34,706 nucleotides of DNA from Rhodoferax sp. (lineage in GTDB: Bacteria > Pseudomonadota > Gammaproteobacteria > Burkholderiales > Burkholderiaceae_C). The notes under the pieces were generated by a model that was given only the letters and a program-made list of their open reading frames with translations, made no database searches and was not told the origin of the DNA. Shown piece by piece: positions 27,736-34,706 of the stretch. The position numbers and the translations under genes are program-made. The stretch is taken from NCBI GenBank assembly GCA_025358555.1, contig JANYJD010000209.1, positions 1 through 34,706 on the forward strand, written 5' to 3'. Each line of letters starts with the position of its first letter. The first letter of the stretch is position 1.

Positions 27736-28698
27736 CTAAGCCACCGCCGCGCCACGGTGCAATGCGTCGCCAATCAATGCGCCAACGTGGTCGACCATCA
27801 GGTTGCTGGCGCAGATCAGCCGGCCGTGCATCAGCATGCCGTGCATGTGGTCGCTGAGGTGGATGGCGGTGACGCGCACGCCATCCTCTTCCAGCCGCCG
27901 TGCGTAGGCGCGGCCCTCGTCGCACAACGGGTCATGGGCGACGGTGACGACTAACGCAGGCGGCGTGCCGCGCAGGCTGGCCGCCTTCAAGGGTGAGGCC
28001 CGCCAGTCCAGCCGGTCGCTGGCCTCAGGTGTGTAGTGGTCGATGAAGTAATTCATGGTGGCAGCAGTCAGGGGCACGCCCGAGGTCACCCGGCGGTAGG
28101 ATTCACTGCTGGCCGTCAAGTCCACCACCGGGTAAATCAACGCCTGGAAGATAGTGGCGGGTGCGCTGCCATCGCGCCCCATCAGGGCCAGCACGGCAGC
28201 CAGGTTGCCACCCGCGCTGTCGCCACCCACACCGATGCGCCCGGGCGCTACAGCCAATTCCTGGGCGTTGTCGCTGACCCATTGCAGCGCAGCCGCGCCG
28301 TCGTCCAGCGCTGCCGGAAAGCGGTGTTCGGGCGCCAGACGGTAGTCCACTGCGACGACGCAGATGCGGGCGCGGTTGGCCAGCGCGCGGCAGACCCTGT
28401 CATGGCTTTGCAAATCGCCAATGACCCAGCCGCCACCGTGCAGGAACACCAGGCAGGGCAGTGTCTCGTTGGGCTGTGTGCCTGCGCCCCGGTAAACGCG
28501 CAGTGTCAAACTACCGCTTTTTGTCGGGATCGTGACGTCGCGCACCGAAGCGACATCTTCCGTAGCGGGCTGCAGCACGTCCCGCCCGGCGTCATAGGCA
28601 ACGCGTGCTTGCTCGGGCGTCAGCTCCTGAAACGGGCGGGCGCCGGCTTTGCGGCTCATCTCCAGCAGGGCTTCAACTTGGGGGTGCAGTGCGGGCAT
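27736..28698 (-). CDS. Alpha/beta hydrolase of the HSL (hormone-sensitive lipase) esterase family
   Basis: A 320-residue esterase or lactonase. The oxyanion-hole motif HGGGW begins at His87, the nucleophile is Ser161 in GDSAGG, and the likely triad partners are Asp256 (HDPLCDEG) and His286 (HMHGM). YRLAPEHRFPAALDD is also typical of the family. The ATG at 28698 (MPALHPQVEALLE) has AAGGAA upstream and fits the family N-terminus; an earlier in-frame start at 28770 would overlap the crotonase gene. Its position just before BVMO2 suggests that it opens the lactone or ester made by that enzyme, as HSL-type caprolactone hydrolases do in cyclohexanol degradation. That role is inferred from context. 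Confidence 0.9.
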   Translation of the reverse strand: MPALHPQVEALLEMSRKAGARPFQELTPEQARVAYDAGRDVLQPATEDVASVRDVTIPTKSGSLTLRVYRGAGTQPNETLPCLVFLHGGGWVIGDLQSHDRVCRALANRARICVVAVDYRLAPEHRFPAALDDGAAALQWVSDNAQELAVAPGRIGVGGDSAGGNLAAVLALMGRDGSAPATIFQALIYPVVDLTASSESYRRVTSGVPLTAATMNYFIDHYTPEASDRLDWRASPLKAASLRGTPPALVVTVAHDPLCDEGRAYARRLEEDGVRVTAIHLSDHMHGMLMHGRLICASNLMVDHVGALIGDALHRGAAVA

Positions 28699-28766
28699 GG
28701 TGGCTGTTCCTTGGCGTGTGATTGGTATGAGGTTGACTGTGGTGGACGAATGGGTGGCAGGCAACA

Positions 28767-29543
28767 TCACTCGCCCTTCCAGACCGGCGCTCGGCGCTCT
28801 GCAAACGCGGTAGCGCCTTCGCGCGCATCGGTGGATTTGAGCAAATGCCCGGTGATCGCTTCCTGGCGTGCAAACATCTCGGCAATTGGCCAGTCGCGCT
28901 GCTCGATGATCACCTGCTTGCTTGCGGCCACCGCCAGCGGCGCGTTGGCCATGATGCGCCGAGCCAGCTTTTTCGCTTCTTCCAGCGCCTGACCGGGCTC
29001 CACAAGGATGTTGATCAGCCCGAACTGGAACAGGCGTTCAGCAGAAATCATGTCGCCCGTCAACGCTGCTTCCATCGCGATGCGCTGCGGTATCAGGCGC
29101 GGCAGGCGCATGAGCCCGCCTGCAGCTGCGGCCAAACCGCGCTTGACCTCGGGCAGGCCAAATTGCGCGTTGCGGGCTGCGACGACCAGGTCACACGCCA
29201 GCACGGATTCAAATCCGCCTGCCAGTGCGTAGCCCTCAACAGCAGCAATCAGCGGCTTGCGCGGCGGCGTCATGGCGATGCCCAGAATCCCACGGCCCTT
29301 GACGCGGGTCACCTCGCCGCGCAAAAAGGCTTTCAAGTCCATCCCGGCGCAGAAGTTGCCGCCCGCGCCGGTGAGAATGCCAACGTGCAGGTCGCTGCGG
29401 TGGTCCATCTCATCGAGCGCCTCGCACACGCCATACGACACGGCGCGGTTCACTGCATTACGCGCTTCAGGCCGGTTGATGGTGACCACTACCAGGCCGT
29501 CGATGTGCTCTACCAGGACTTCATTGCCTGATGTATTATTCAT
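28767..29543 (-). CDS. Enoyl-CoA hydratase/isomerase (crotonase) family protein
   Basis: A 258-residue crotonase-fold protein, likely a beta-oxidation hydratase. The oxyanion region GNFCAGMDLKAF is near residue 64, and both catalytic-type glutamates are present: Glu112 in AGGFESVLACD and Glu132 in FGLPEVKRGL, spaced by 20 residues as in rat mitochondrial hydratase. That makes true hydratase activity plausible. The ATG at 29543 begins MNNTSGNEVLVEHIDG, a normal start. It lies 51 bp after the IpdC-like gene and 68 bp before the esterase, within the same-strand series. Which enoyl-CoA it uses is not known. Confidence 0.9.
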   Translation of the reverse strand: MNNTSGNEVLVEHIDGLVVVTINRPEARNAVNRAVSYGVCEALDEMDHRSDLHVGILTGAGGNFCAGMDLKAFLRGEVTRVKGRGILGIAMTPPRKPLIAAVEGYALAGGFESVLACDLVVAARNAQFGLPEVKRGLAAAAGGLMRLPRLIPQRIAMEAALTGDMISAERLFQFGLINILVEPGQALEEAKKLARRIMANAPLAVAASKQVIIEQRDWPIAEMFARQEAITGHLLKSTDAREGATAFAERRAPVWKGE

Positions 29544-29594
29544 GGCGTTGCTGACATGTTGGTTGATAAGTTGGTCAGGGCGTTCCCCGTGCTG

Positions 29595-30725
29595 TCAGGT
29601 GTCGGCGGGGGCGAGTTTGCGCAGTCGCTCCATCGTATCGAGGTATTCGGTTTGCAGTTCTACCATCACGTCGCGCACCGACGTCTCCTGGGTCAACATG
29701 CCCACCACCTGGCCTGCCGGAAAGGAGTAGAGATCCTTGCGCTTGGCGCGCACCACGCGGGCGTGGGCTTCGTTGTACAGAATGCCTTGCAGCGGCGTGG
29801 GCAAGTACTTCGGCGCGCCCGGTTGCTCCCACGCTTCTGACAGCGTGCTTTTGATCATGCGCACCGGCTTGCCGGTCCTGGCGCGGCGGCGCACCGCATC
29901 TTCGGTGCGGGTGGCAAACAGCACTTCTTTCTCGAACGGGTCAAGCTCGCTCTCGCGCGTTCCCAGCCACAGCGTGCCGCACCATACGCCTTGCGCGCCC
30001 AGCGCCAGCGCCGCCACAATCTGGCTGCCCTTTGCGATGCCACCCGCTGCCAGCACGGCCACCTTGTCGCCACAAGCGGCTACCACCTGCGGCACCAGCA
30101 CCATGGTGGCGATCTCACCCGTGTGGCCGCCGGCTTCGGTGCCCTGCGCCACGATCACATCCACACCCGCAGCCACGTGGCGCGCCGCATGCTCGCCCTT
30201 GCCACACATCGCGCCCACCATCACCTTGGCCGCACGCAATTGCGCCATCACGTCCGGCGGCGGTGAGCCCAATGCACTCACCACCAGCTTCACCTGCGGA
30301 TGCGCCAGCGCCACGTGCAGCAGGCGGCGTGCGCCATCGGGCGTCATGTTGCCGCGCCCGTTGACGATGTCGCGGTGCACCCGCGCACGCTCATCGGGCG
30401 GCAGCGGCGGCACGCCTGCGTCATCGAGGATCTTGTCCATGAAGGCGCGGTGCCCCTGGGGAATCAGGTTCTCCAGATCCTCGGTTGTCCGCTCGGCCTC
30501 CTTGTCATATTGGGTGGGGATGATGACGTCTACGCCGTAGGGGCGACCGGCCACATGCTGGTCAATCCAGCGCAACTCGGCTTCAAGCTGCTCGGGTGAA
30601 AAAGTGGCCGCACCCAGCACGCCAAAGCCACCGGCCTTGGTGACTTCAACCACCACGTCACGGCAGTGGGAGAACGCGAAGATGGGCAGCTCGCAGCCCA
30701 GTTTTTCACACAGTGCAGTACGCAT
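29595..30725 (-). CDS. Nitronate monooxygenase / 2-nitropropane dioxygenase-family flavoprotein (IpdC-like)
   Basis: A 376-residue FMN-dependent TIM-barrel protein. It starts with LPIFAFSHCRDVVVEVTKAGGFGVLG, has ALGSPPPDVM near 150, AQGTEAGGHTGE with His201, and VLAAGGIAKGSQIVAALALGAQGVWCG, the phosphate-binding end of the barrel. The family name comes from nitronate oxidation. From memory, this branch (with LIPQGHRAFMD and GVPPLPPDE) resembles IpdC, the enzyme of bacterial steroid-ring degradation that acts on a cyclic CoA ester rather than on nitro compounds. The crotonase next to it supports a CoA-ester role. The start at 30725 is the usual family start, and repeat copy C lies in its leader. 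The exact reaction is inferred. Confidence 0.8.
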   Translation of the reverse strand: MRTALCEKLGCELPIFAFSHCRDVVVEVTKAGGFGVLGAATFSPEQLEAELRWIDQHVAGRPYGVDVIIPTQYDKEAERTTEDLENLIPQGHRAFMDKILDDAGVPPLPPDERARVHRDIVNGRGNMTPDGARRLLHVALAHPQVKLVVSALGSPPPDVMAQLRAAKVMVGAMCGKGEHAARHVAAGVDVIVAQGTEAGGHTGEIATMVLVPQVVAACGDKVAVLAAGGIAKGSQIVAALALGAQGVWCGTLWLGTRESELDPFEKEVLFATRTEDAVRRRARTGKPVRMIKSTLSEAWEQPGAPKYLPTPLQGILYNEAHARVVRAKRKDLYSFPAGQVVGMLTQETSVRDVMVELQTEYLDTMERLRKLAPADT

Positions 30726-30750
30726 GGGTTTACCTAATACTATCGTAATA

Positions 30751-30800
30751 ATAGCTGCTCATGCACTGTAGACGAGGGCTAGAGGCATAATTGATGGGTA
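30751..30800 (+). repeat. Dispersed intergenic repeat, copy C
   Basis: The segment aligns without gaps to copy A at 4841-4890, with ATAGCTG, TCATGCA, AGGGCTAGAGGC and TTGA all kept. It sits in the 152-bp gap between the start of the IpdC-like gene and the end of the second Bug gene, where a promoter of the IpdC-like gene might be expected. It has the same orientation as copies A and B. Confidence 0.75.
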
Positions 30801-30877
30801 ATCTGAGGATGTTTGGCAGTTTTTAGGCGGATTTGGCGCATGAATTGGATAACGGAGCCATCTTTCACCCAAAACCG

Positions 30878-31858
30878 CTACAGCGCAATCCCCAGCTTTT
30901 TCACCACGACCGACCAGCGTGCCACTTCACTGGCCACAAACGCCTGCGCCTGCGCCGGGCTGGACTTGGTGATGGGCTGGATGCCCAGCGTTGCCAGCCG
31001 CTCCTGAATCGCCGGGCGGTCCATCACGCGGCCCACGGCTTTGGCAATCGGCTCGACCACCTCACGCGGCGTACCCAGCGGCACGGCCAGCAGGTTGGAC
31101 GTGCCCGCCAGCAAGTCGTAACCTGCCTCCCGCGAGGTCGGGATTTCAGGCGCAATTTTCTCGCGCGCGTCTGCCATGGTGGTGATGATGCGCAGCTTGC
31201 TGGCCTTGTGGTGCTGCAGCAGCGCACCCGAGGTTTCAACGATGAAGTGCACGTTGCCGGCAATGGTGTCGGTGATGGCTCCCGCGCTGCCCGCGTAGGC
31301 AATGTCGGCCACGTCAATGCCCGCCTGCTCCTTGAACAGCTCGGCGGCCAGATGCACGGTGGTGCCGAGGCCAGCATGGCCGTAAGACAGTTTGTTGGGC
31401 CGGGCCTTGGCATAGGCGACCAGGCCCTTGAGATCTGTCACCGGCAGCGCAGGGTTGATGGCGATCACGAAAGGCGCGTTGGACAGCAGCGCGATCCACT
31501 GAAAGTCCTCCACCGGGTTGTAGGGTGGCTTGGCGCGCGAGATCGGTGCCGACACCGCTGTCGAGCCGGTGGCCAGCATCAGCTGGCTGCCGTCCTTGGG
31601 TGCGCGCAGAAAGCCGACGGCCACCGTCAGGCCGCCAGCACCTGGCTTGTTCTCAACCAGCACCGGGCGGTTCAGTTCCTCACGCAGGGCGTCCGCCAGA
31701 ATCCGCGCGAACAGGTCGCCCGAGCCGCCCGGCGGGAAGCCGACGGCAATCTTGATCGGCGTTGAATCATCGGCGAAAGACAGGCCGGGTGTGATGCCGC
31801 AAGCGCTGGCGGCGATGCCTGTCATAGCAGCCCGCCGTGTCAGGTTCGATCTATTCAT
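30878..31858 (-). CDS. Bug-family (TctC-like) periplasmic solute-binding protein, second copy
   Basis: A 326-residue Bug/TctC-type binding protein. It has a signal region with paired arginines (LTRRAAMTG), possibly a Tat signal, and a likely cleavage after SFA near residue 29. The mature part begins PIKIAVGFPPGGSGD, followed by VENKPGAGG and GLGTTVHLAAELF, all family hallmarks. I chose the ATG at 31858 with GGAG six bases ahead; an in-frame TTG lies two codons upstream. It is not obviously a recent copy of the Bug protein at 223-1230, as the two differ through most of their length. No TctAB partner is nearby. It lies between the CoA-transferase homologue and the IpdC-like gene, so its ligand may be a pathway acid. 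Confidence 0.9.
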   Translation of the reverse strand: MNRSNLTRRAAMTGIAASACGITPGLSFADDSTPIKIAVGFPPGGSGDLFARILADALREELNRPVLVENKPGAGGLTVAVGFLRAPKDGSQLMLATGSTAVSAPISRAKPPYNPVEDFQWIALLSNAPFVIAINPALPVTDLKGLVAYAKARPNKLSYGHAGLGTTVHLAAELFKEQAGIDVADIAYAGSAGAITDTIAGNVHFIVETSGALLQHHKASKLRIITTMADAREKIAPEIPTSREAGYDLLAGTSNLLAVPLGTPREVVEPIAKAVGRVMDRPAIQERLATLGIQPITKSSPAQAQAFVASEVARWSVVVKKLGIAL

Positions 31859-31948
31859 GTTCAACTCCGTTGAAAAAAAACTGGCACGCCTGCGCGCGCG
31901 GACAGTCTGGCGGCCTGCGCTGACTCGGCTCGGGTTCTGCGGCTCTGG

Positions 31949-33187
31949 TTACGCATGGACTTGCTCCTGTGCCTTGTTCAGCGCGGCGCGATACTGCGGT
32001 TCGGCCAGGGCTGCGATCAGCCCGCGCCGCTGGTCCAGCGTCGTCGCCCGGATGTCGGCCACACCGTATTCAGTGACGATGACATCAACGTCACTTTGCG
32101 CCGAGGTCACATAGGCGCTGGCGATGCGTGCCACCACGCGGCTTGTCGATCCAGCGCCGAAGGTGGCGGGCAGGGCAATGAAGGCGAACCCTCCTGGCGA
32201 GCGCCGCGCCGCTCGGAAGTAGTCGGATTGCCCGCCGACCGCACCGACATAGCGCGTGCCGACAAACTCTGCGTTCGCCTGTCCGAACACGTCTACCTCA
32301 AGCGCGGAATTGATCGCCATAAAGGGCGCACCAGCCAACGGGCCGCCCGGTGCGACCAGTTGGGCCGGTGGTGCAAAGGAGAGGGGACCGTGCGGGCCAG
32401 CGAAATCATAAAGGCGGCGGCTGCCGACCGCGAGCGAGGCCATGCACGCCTCTGGATCAGTGGTGTCAATCGCACCGTGGTCCAACAGTTCCGGCAGCCA
32501 GTCGCCCACCATGCCCGATCGAACCCGCAGTCCACGGTGCTGTGACAGCGCGCGCGCGACCGCTGCGGCCATGCTGCCGATGCCCAATTGGATGATCGCG
32601 CCGTCGGGCACCAGCCGCGCCACGTTGCGGCCGATGATGAGTTGCCGCTCGTCCGGCTCCTCATTTGGGACTTCGGGCAGCGCGATGTCGCTTGCGCGCG
32701 CGACGACCACGCGGCTCCCATGCAAGCGGCAGGCCGAGCGGCTGCGCGGCACGTTCGGGTTGATTTCCACCAAAATGACGCGCGCGGCCTGCGCGGCGCT
32801 CCACACATAGTCGACCGCACAACCCAGGCTGTGGTAGCCCTGTGCGTCAGCCGGTGAAACCTGCAGCAGGACGACGTCGGCCTTGAGCACGCCAGACTCA
32901 AAGTACGACGCCAATTGCGACAACTGCGCAGGAATCACGCGCGCCGCGCCGCACCCAACCAGGTGACGGATCGATCCCAGGCCGCAATAGGTCGTCACGC
33001 GCAGCGCTGGGTTGATCGGAGCGCCCCAGGCCGGGTTGAGCGAATAGCCGCAGAACACATTCACTTGCCCGAGCCCGGCCGCCAGCGCGAACAACTCAGC
33101 CACCAGTCCCAGCGGCTCCCCGGTCGTCTGGCCCACGACCACGTGATCGCCGCAGCGCACATGTTGGGCAAGGACGGAGCGAGTCAT
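31949..33187 (-). CDS. Acetyl-CoA hydrolase/transferase-family protein with altered active-site motif
   Basis: A 412-residue class I CoA-transferase homologue with the usual N-terminal and C-terminal halves. It shows VNVFCGYSLNPAWG near residue 42, QLGIGSMAAAVARAL near 198 and FGQANAEFVGTRYVGAVGGQSDYFRAA near 300, the latter highly typical of the C-terminal domain. In catalytic members a Glu sits in a motif of the form (H/Y)TE(M/V)xxD; the matching stretch here is RSGMVGD, with Gly225 at that place. If the alignment is right, the covalent Glu-CoA mechanism is lost and the reaction may be a hydrolysis or something else. The gene lies 29 bp after the uncharacterised gene upstream and 90 bp before the second Bug gene. 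Confidence 0.82.
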   Translation of the reverse strand: MTRSVLAQHVRCGDHVVVGQTTGEPLGLVAELFALAAGLGQVNVFCGYSLNPAWGAPINPALRVTTYCGLGSIRHLVGCGAARVIPAQLSQLASYFESGVLKADVVLLQVSPADAQGYHSLGCAVDYVWSAAQAARVILVEINPNVPRSRSACRLHGSRVVVARASDIALPEVPNEEPDERQLIIGRNVARLVPDGAIIQLGIGSMAAAVARALSQHRGLRVRSGMVGDWLPELLDHGAIDTTDPEACMASLAVGSRRLYDFAGPHGPLSFAPPAQLVAPGGPLAGAPFMAINSALEVDVFGQANAEFVGTRYVGAVGGQSDYFRAARRSPGGFAFIALPATFGAGSTSRVVARIASAYVTSAQSDVDVIVTEYGVADIRATTLDQRRGLIAALAEPQYRAALNKAQEQVHA

Positions 33188-33216
33188 TTTTGCGCTTTCA
33201 ATCCGGAGATGCCGCT

Positions 33217-34383
33217 TTAAGCGCTAATGGCGGTATTGGCGGTATTGGCCGTCTTAGCCGCGTTGGCTGACCCGGCTTCAAGCCAGGCCGGCGGCCGACC
33301 GGCGATGGTAAACGTCATGCTGCCGGTACCTGTGCTCGGCGTGCCGCCGAAGTCGGCCTTGATTCCGACCGGCTGGATGCGGTGCCAGTGCTCCTTTTGC
33401 GATCCGTCGGGATAGACCACCTTGGACGGGTGCGAGACGTCCCACACGTCGGACTCGAGGTGGTTCTCGGCACGCCAGGCGCCCAGACCGCGACCGTCGT
33501 TGTATCCGCCGCTGTAGCCCAGGCCTTGCATGGCGATAGACGAGCCCAGCGCCGTGAGGTCCATCAGCAGGCGCTTGCCGTCGCTGAATGTCGCGTGCAC
33601 TTGGGCCGTGCGAAACCGGCGCGTGCCTGGATGCAGGTCTGCCAAAAGCTCGATCTTTTTCACAACGTGAACGGTCTCTGTAAGGCGCTCAGTCACTACG
33701 CCGGTGGTATAGGGCACATCCTCCCCGCGCGCCTCGAACAGCAGGTGTCCACTCATGGAGTCGGTGGAGAAGAACAGGAAGGACATCACGTGCCCTTTTT
33801 CAGCCAGCGTGACCTTTGGCCCTGTGACCGGCTCGGGCACGCCCATGCCGCGTCGCACGCCCCAGGAGTGGTCACGGCAGGACCACCAGTCGGCGATTGC
33901 TATGCGCTGTCCGCCCGCCTCCATCCAGCCGCTGGCGAGGCCAATCTGGTCGAACCGGCGGTAGTCCTGCACGGTGCGTCCATGCAGCCGCTCGTAATGC
34001 GGATGCTCCTCGCGCGCGGGCTCCACGCAGCGCCAGCGAATAGATCCTGAAAGCCCGTGCGCTCCAGGCGCAATGGCGATTTCGAACTCCTCAAGCGGCT
34101 TCACCGGGGTGATGCGGATCGGACCGCAGACGGTCTGGGCGTCGCGGCTCAGCGAGCGCGACACCCGCAGGTTGTACTGCTTGCCGTCCACCGTCATGAC
34201 CGCACCGCCATCGAGCACGTTCATGTTGCGGTAGGCACCCATGGTGATCTGGATCGCCACCCGGCCGTCTTGCGAATAGATCGCAAACCAGTAACGGTCA
34301 AAGAACCGCGGGTCGCTGGTCCAGACGTGGTCAAACGTGGTGGGCAACTGGTGCCAGAGTGTGTCGTCGAGTTGGGTCAGCAT
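33217..34383 (-). CDS. Uncharacterised conserved protein, possible lipocalin-like (AttH/CrtC-type) fold
   Basis: I do not recognise a named function. The 388-residue protein has no signal peptide or membrane segment. It is rich in aromatic residues and predicted beta structure, for example MTVDGKQYNLRVSRSL and MSFLFFSTDSMSGHLLFEARG. A motif CRDHSWGVRRGMG near residue 166 resembles the conserved histidine-tryptophan loop of hydroxyneurosporene synthase/AttH-type double-lipocalin proteins, some of which hydrate carotenoids; that similarity is weak and from memory. The start at 34383 shares one base with the stop of the upstream gene (TGATG), so translation is coupled. The C-terminus ends in an Ala/Asn/Thr repeat. 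It leads a series of ketone- and CoA-metabolising genes, so a hydrophobic ligand is plausible. Confidence 0.6.
   Translation of the reverse strand: MLTQLDDTLWHQLPTTFDHVWTSDPRFFDRYWFAIYSQDGRVAIQITMGAYRNMNVLDGGAVMTVDGKQYNLRVSRSLSRDAQTVCGPIRITPVKPLEEFEIAIAPGAHGLSGSIRWRCVEPAREEHPHYERLHGRTVQDYRRFDQIGLASGWMEAGGQRIAIADWWSCRDHSWGVRRGMGVPEPVTGPKVTLAEKGHVMSFLFFSTDSMSGHLLFEARGEDVPYTTGVVTERLTETVHVVKKIELLADLHPGTRRFRTAQVHATFSDGKRLLMDLTALGSSIAMQGLGYSGGYNDGRGLGAWRAENHLESDVWDVSHPSKVVYPDGSQKEHWHRIQPVGIKADFGGTPSTGTGSMTFTIAGRPPAWLEAGSANAAKTANTANTAISA
33228..33268 (-). repeat. In-frame nonanucleotide repeat at the end of the uncharacterised gene
   Basis: The coding strand repeats GCCAATACC twice, flanked by related nine-base units, giving AKTANTANTA before the stop. 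The repeat keeps frame and forms a low-complexity C-terminal tail. Confidence 0.7.
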
Positions 34384-34706
34384 CAGGTGGCCTTGGCGGA
34401 TTGGGAAGCAGGGGGGGAAGCGGTGGGGACGTAGCGCATCGGTGCGCGCGCGGCCCGCGTGCTCATGTGCTCCAGCGCCGCGCCGCGCATGGCGGGCGTG
34501 AGGCCGACACCGCACAGCGCCTGCGAAAACAGTTCGCGCAGCTCGCCATTGCGGTGGTCAAGCGCCCGAGTGTCGGTGGCATCGGGCTCGGGCTGCTGCA
34601 GGGCGAGCGCGATGCGCGCGGCCAGGTCCGGCGCGACGACGGCCTGAAACTGCCCAAGCAGCCCTGCCGTGGCCCGGTTGTCGCTGTCGAGAAAACCGGG
34701 AACCGC
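34383..34706 (-). CDS. 3' end of an unidentified gene, cut by the window edge
   Basis: An open frame runs from the window edge to a TGA at 34383-34385 and encodes 107 residues with no start codon needed. The stop overlaps the next start by one base (TGATG), and the codon use (strong G/C at third positions) is like that of neighbouring genes, so I take it as real. The fragment starts AVPGFLDSDNRATAGLLG, contains an Ala/Leu-rich helical part and ends in a Ser/Ala/Pro-rich tail. I recognise no domain from this C-terminal piece. It is probably the first or an upstream gene of the same transcript as the uncharacterised protein. Confidence 0.6.
   Translation of the reverse strand, partial: AVPGFLDSDNRATAGLLGQFQAVVAPDLAARIALALQQPEPDATDTRALDHRNGELRELFSQALCGVGLTPAMRGAALEHMSTRAARAPMRYVPTASPPASQSAKAT

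Noticed and set aside
26624-27739. A 371-codon plus-strand frame over BVMO2
   Set aside because: Antisense to the conserved monooxygenase; no family resemblance and no context on that strand.

Overview
This window reads as chromosomal DNA of a high-GC betaproteobacterium, most likely Burkholderiales and probably Comamonadaceae (Polaromonas/Rhodoferax/Variovorax-like). The grounds are two orphan Bug-type periplasmic binding proteins, the style of the CoA-dependent catabolic genes, and a short dispersed intergenic repeat (three copies here) of a kind I associate with Comamonadaceae. I see no rRNA, tRNA, CRISPR array, insertion sequence or phage gene.

Left part (1-14756, mainly + strand). A tightly coupled operon encodes a Bug solute-binding protein, a tandem CaiB/BaiF CoA-transferase and a MaoC/FAS1-type hydratase (223-4810). 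After it come one copy of the dispersed repeat, a decayed glutathione S-transferase remnant and a strong stem-loop. Next are a WS/DGAT-type acyltransferase with a long basic tail and an SDR dehydrogenase. A divergent pair follows, an Lrp/AsnC regulator and glmS (essential amino-sugar synthesis), then a lone flavin monooxygenase between two gene-free stretches of about 0.45 and 0.56 kb. The part ends with an overlapping pair, an Asp/Glu-racemase-like protein and an Ldh-type dehydrogenase.

Right part (14846-34706, all - strand). This is a catabolic array of about 20 kb. Its downstream half looks like one operon, starting at a good extended -10 promoter (about 25164): branched-chain-amino-acid-type ABC transporter (binding protein, livH, livM, livF, livG), a thiamine-diphosphate enzyme, a cyclohexanone-monooxygenase-type Baeyer-Villiger enzyme (BVMO1), a luciferase-like flavin oxidoreductase and an IclR regulator. 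Its upstream half holds a truncated gene at the window edge, an uncharacterised protein with an Arg-Asp-His-Ser-Trp-Gly motif, an acetyl-CoA hydrolase/transferase homologue, a second Bug protein, an IpdC/nitronate-monooxygenase-like flavoprotein, an enoyl-CoA hydratase, an HSL-type esterase, a second Baeyer-Villiger enzyme (BVMO2) and an SDR dehydrogenase.

How the genes may work together (inference). The adjacent SDR, BVMO2 and esterase mirror the alcohol dehydrogenase / ketone monooxygenase / lactone hydrolase steps of bacterial cyclohexanol degradation. CoA-transferase, enoyl-CoA hydratase and IpdC-like enzymes would process the opened acid as a CoA thioester. The ABC transporter would import a substrate or intermediate, and the IclR protein would sense one. 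The simplest reading is a pathway for an alicyclic, terpenoid-like or steroid-derived ketone whose substrate is not evident from sequence. No CoA ligase or acyl-CoA dehydrogenase lies in the window, so the pathway is incomplete here.
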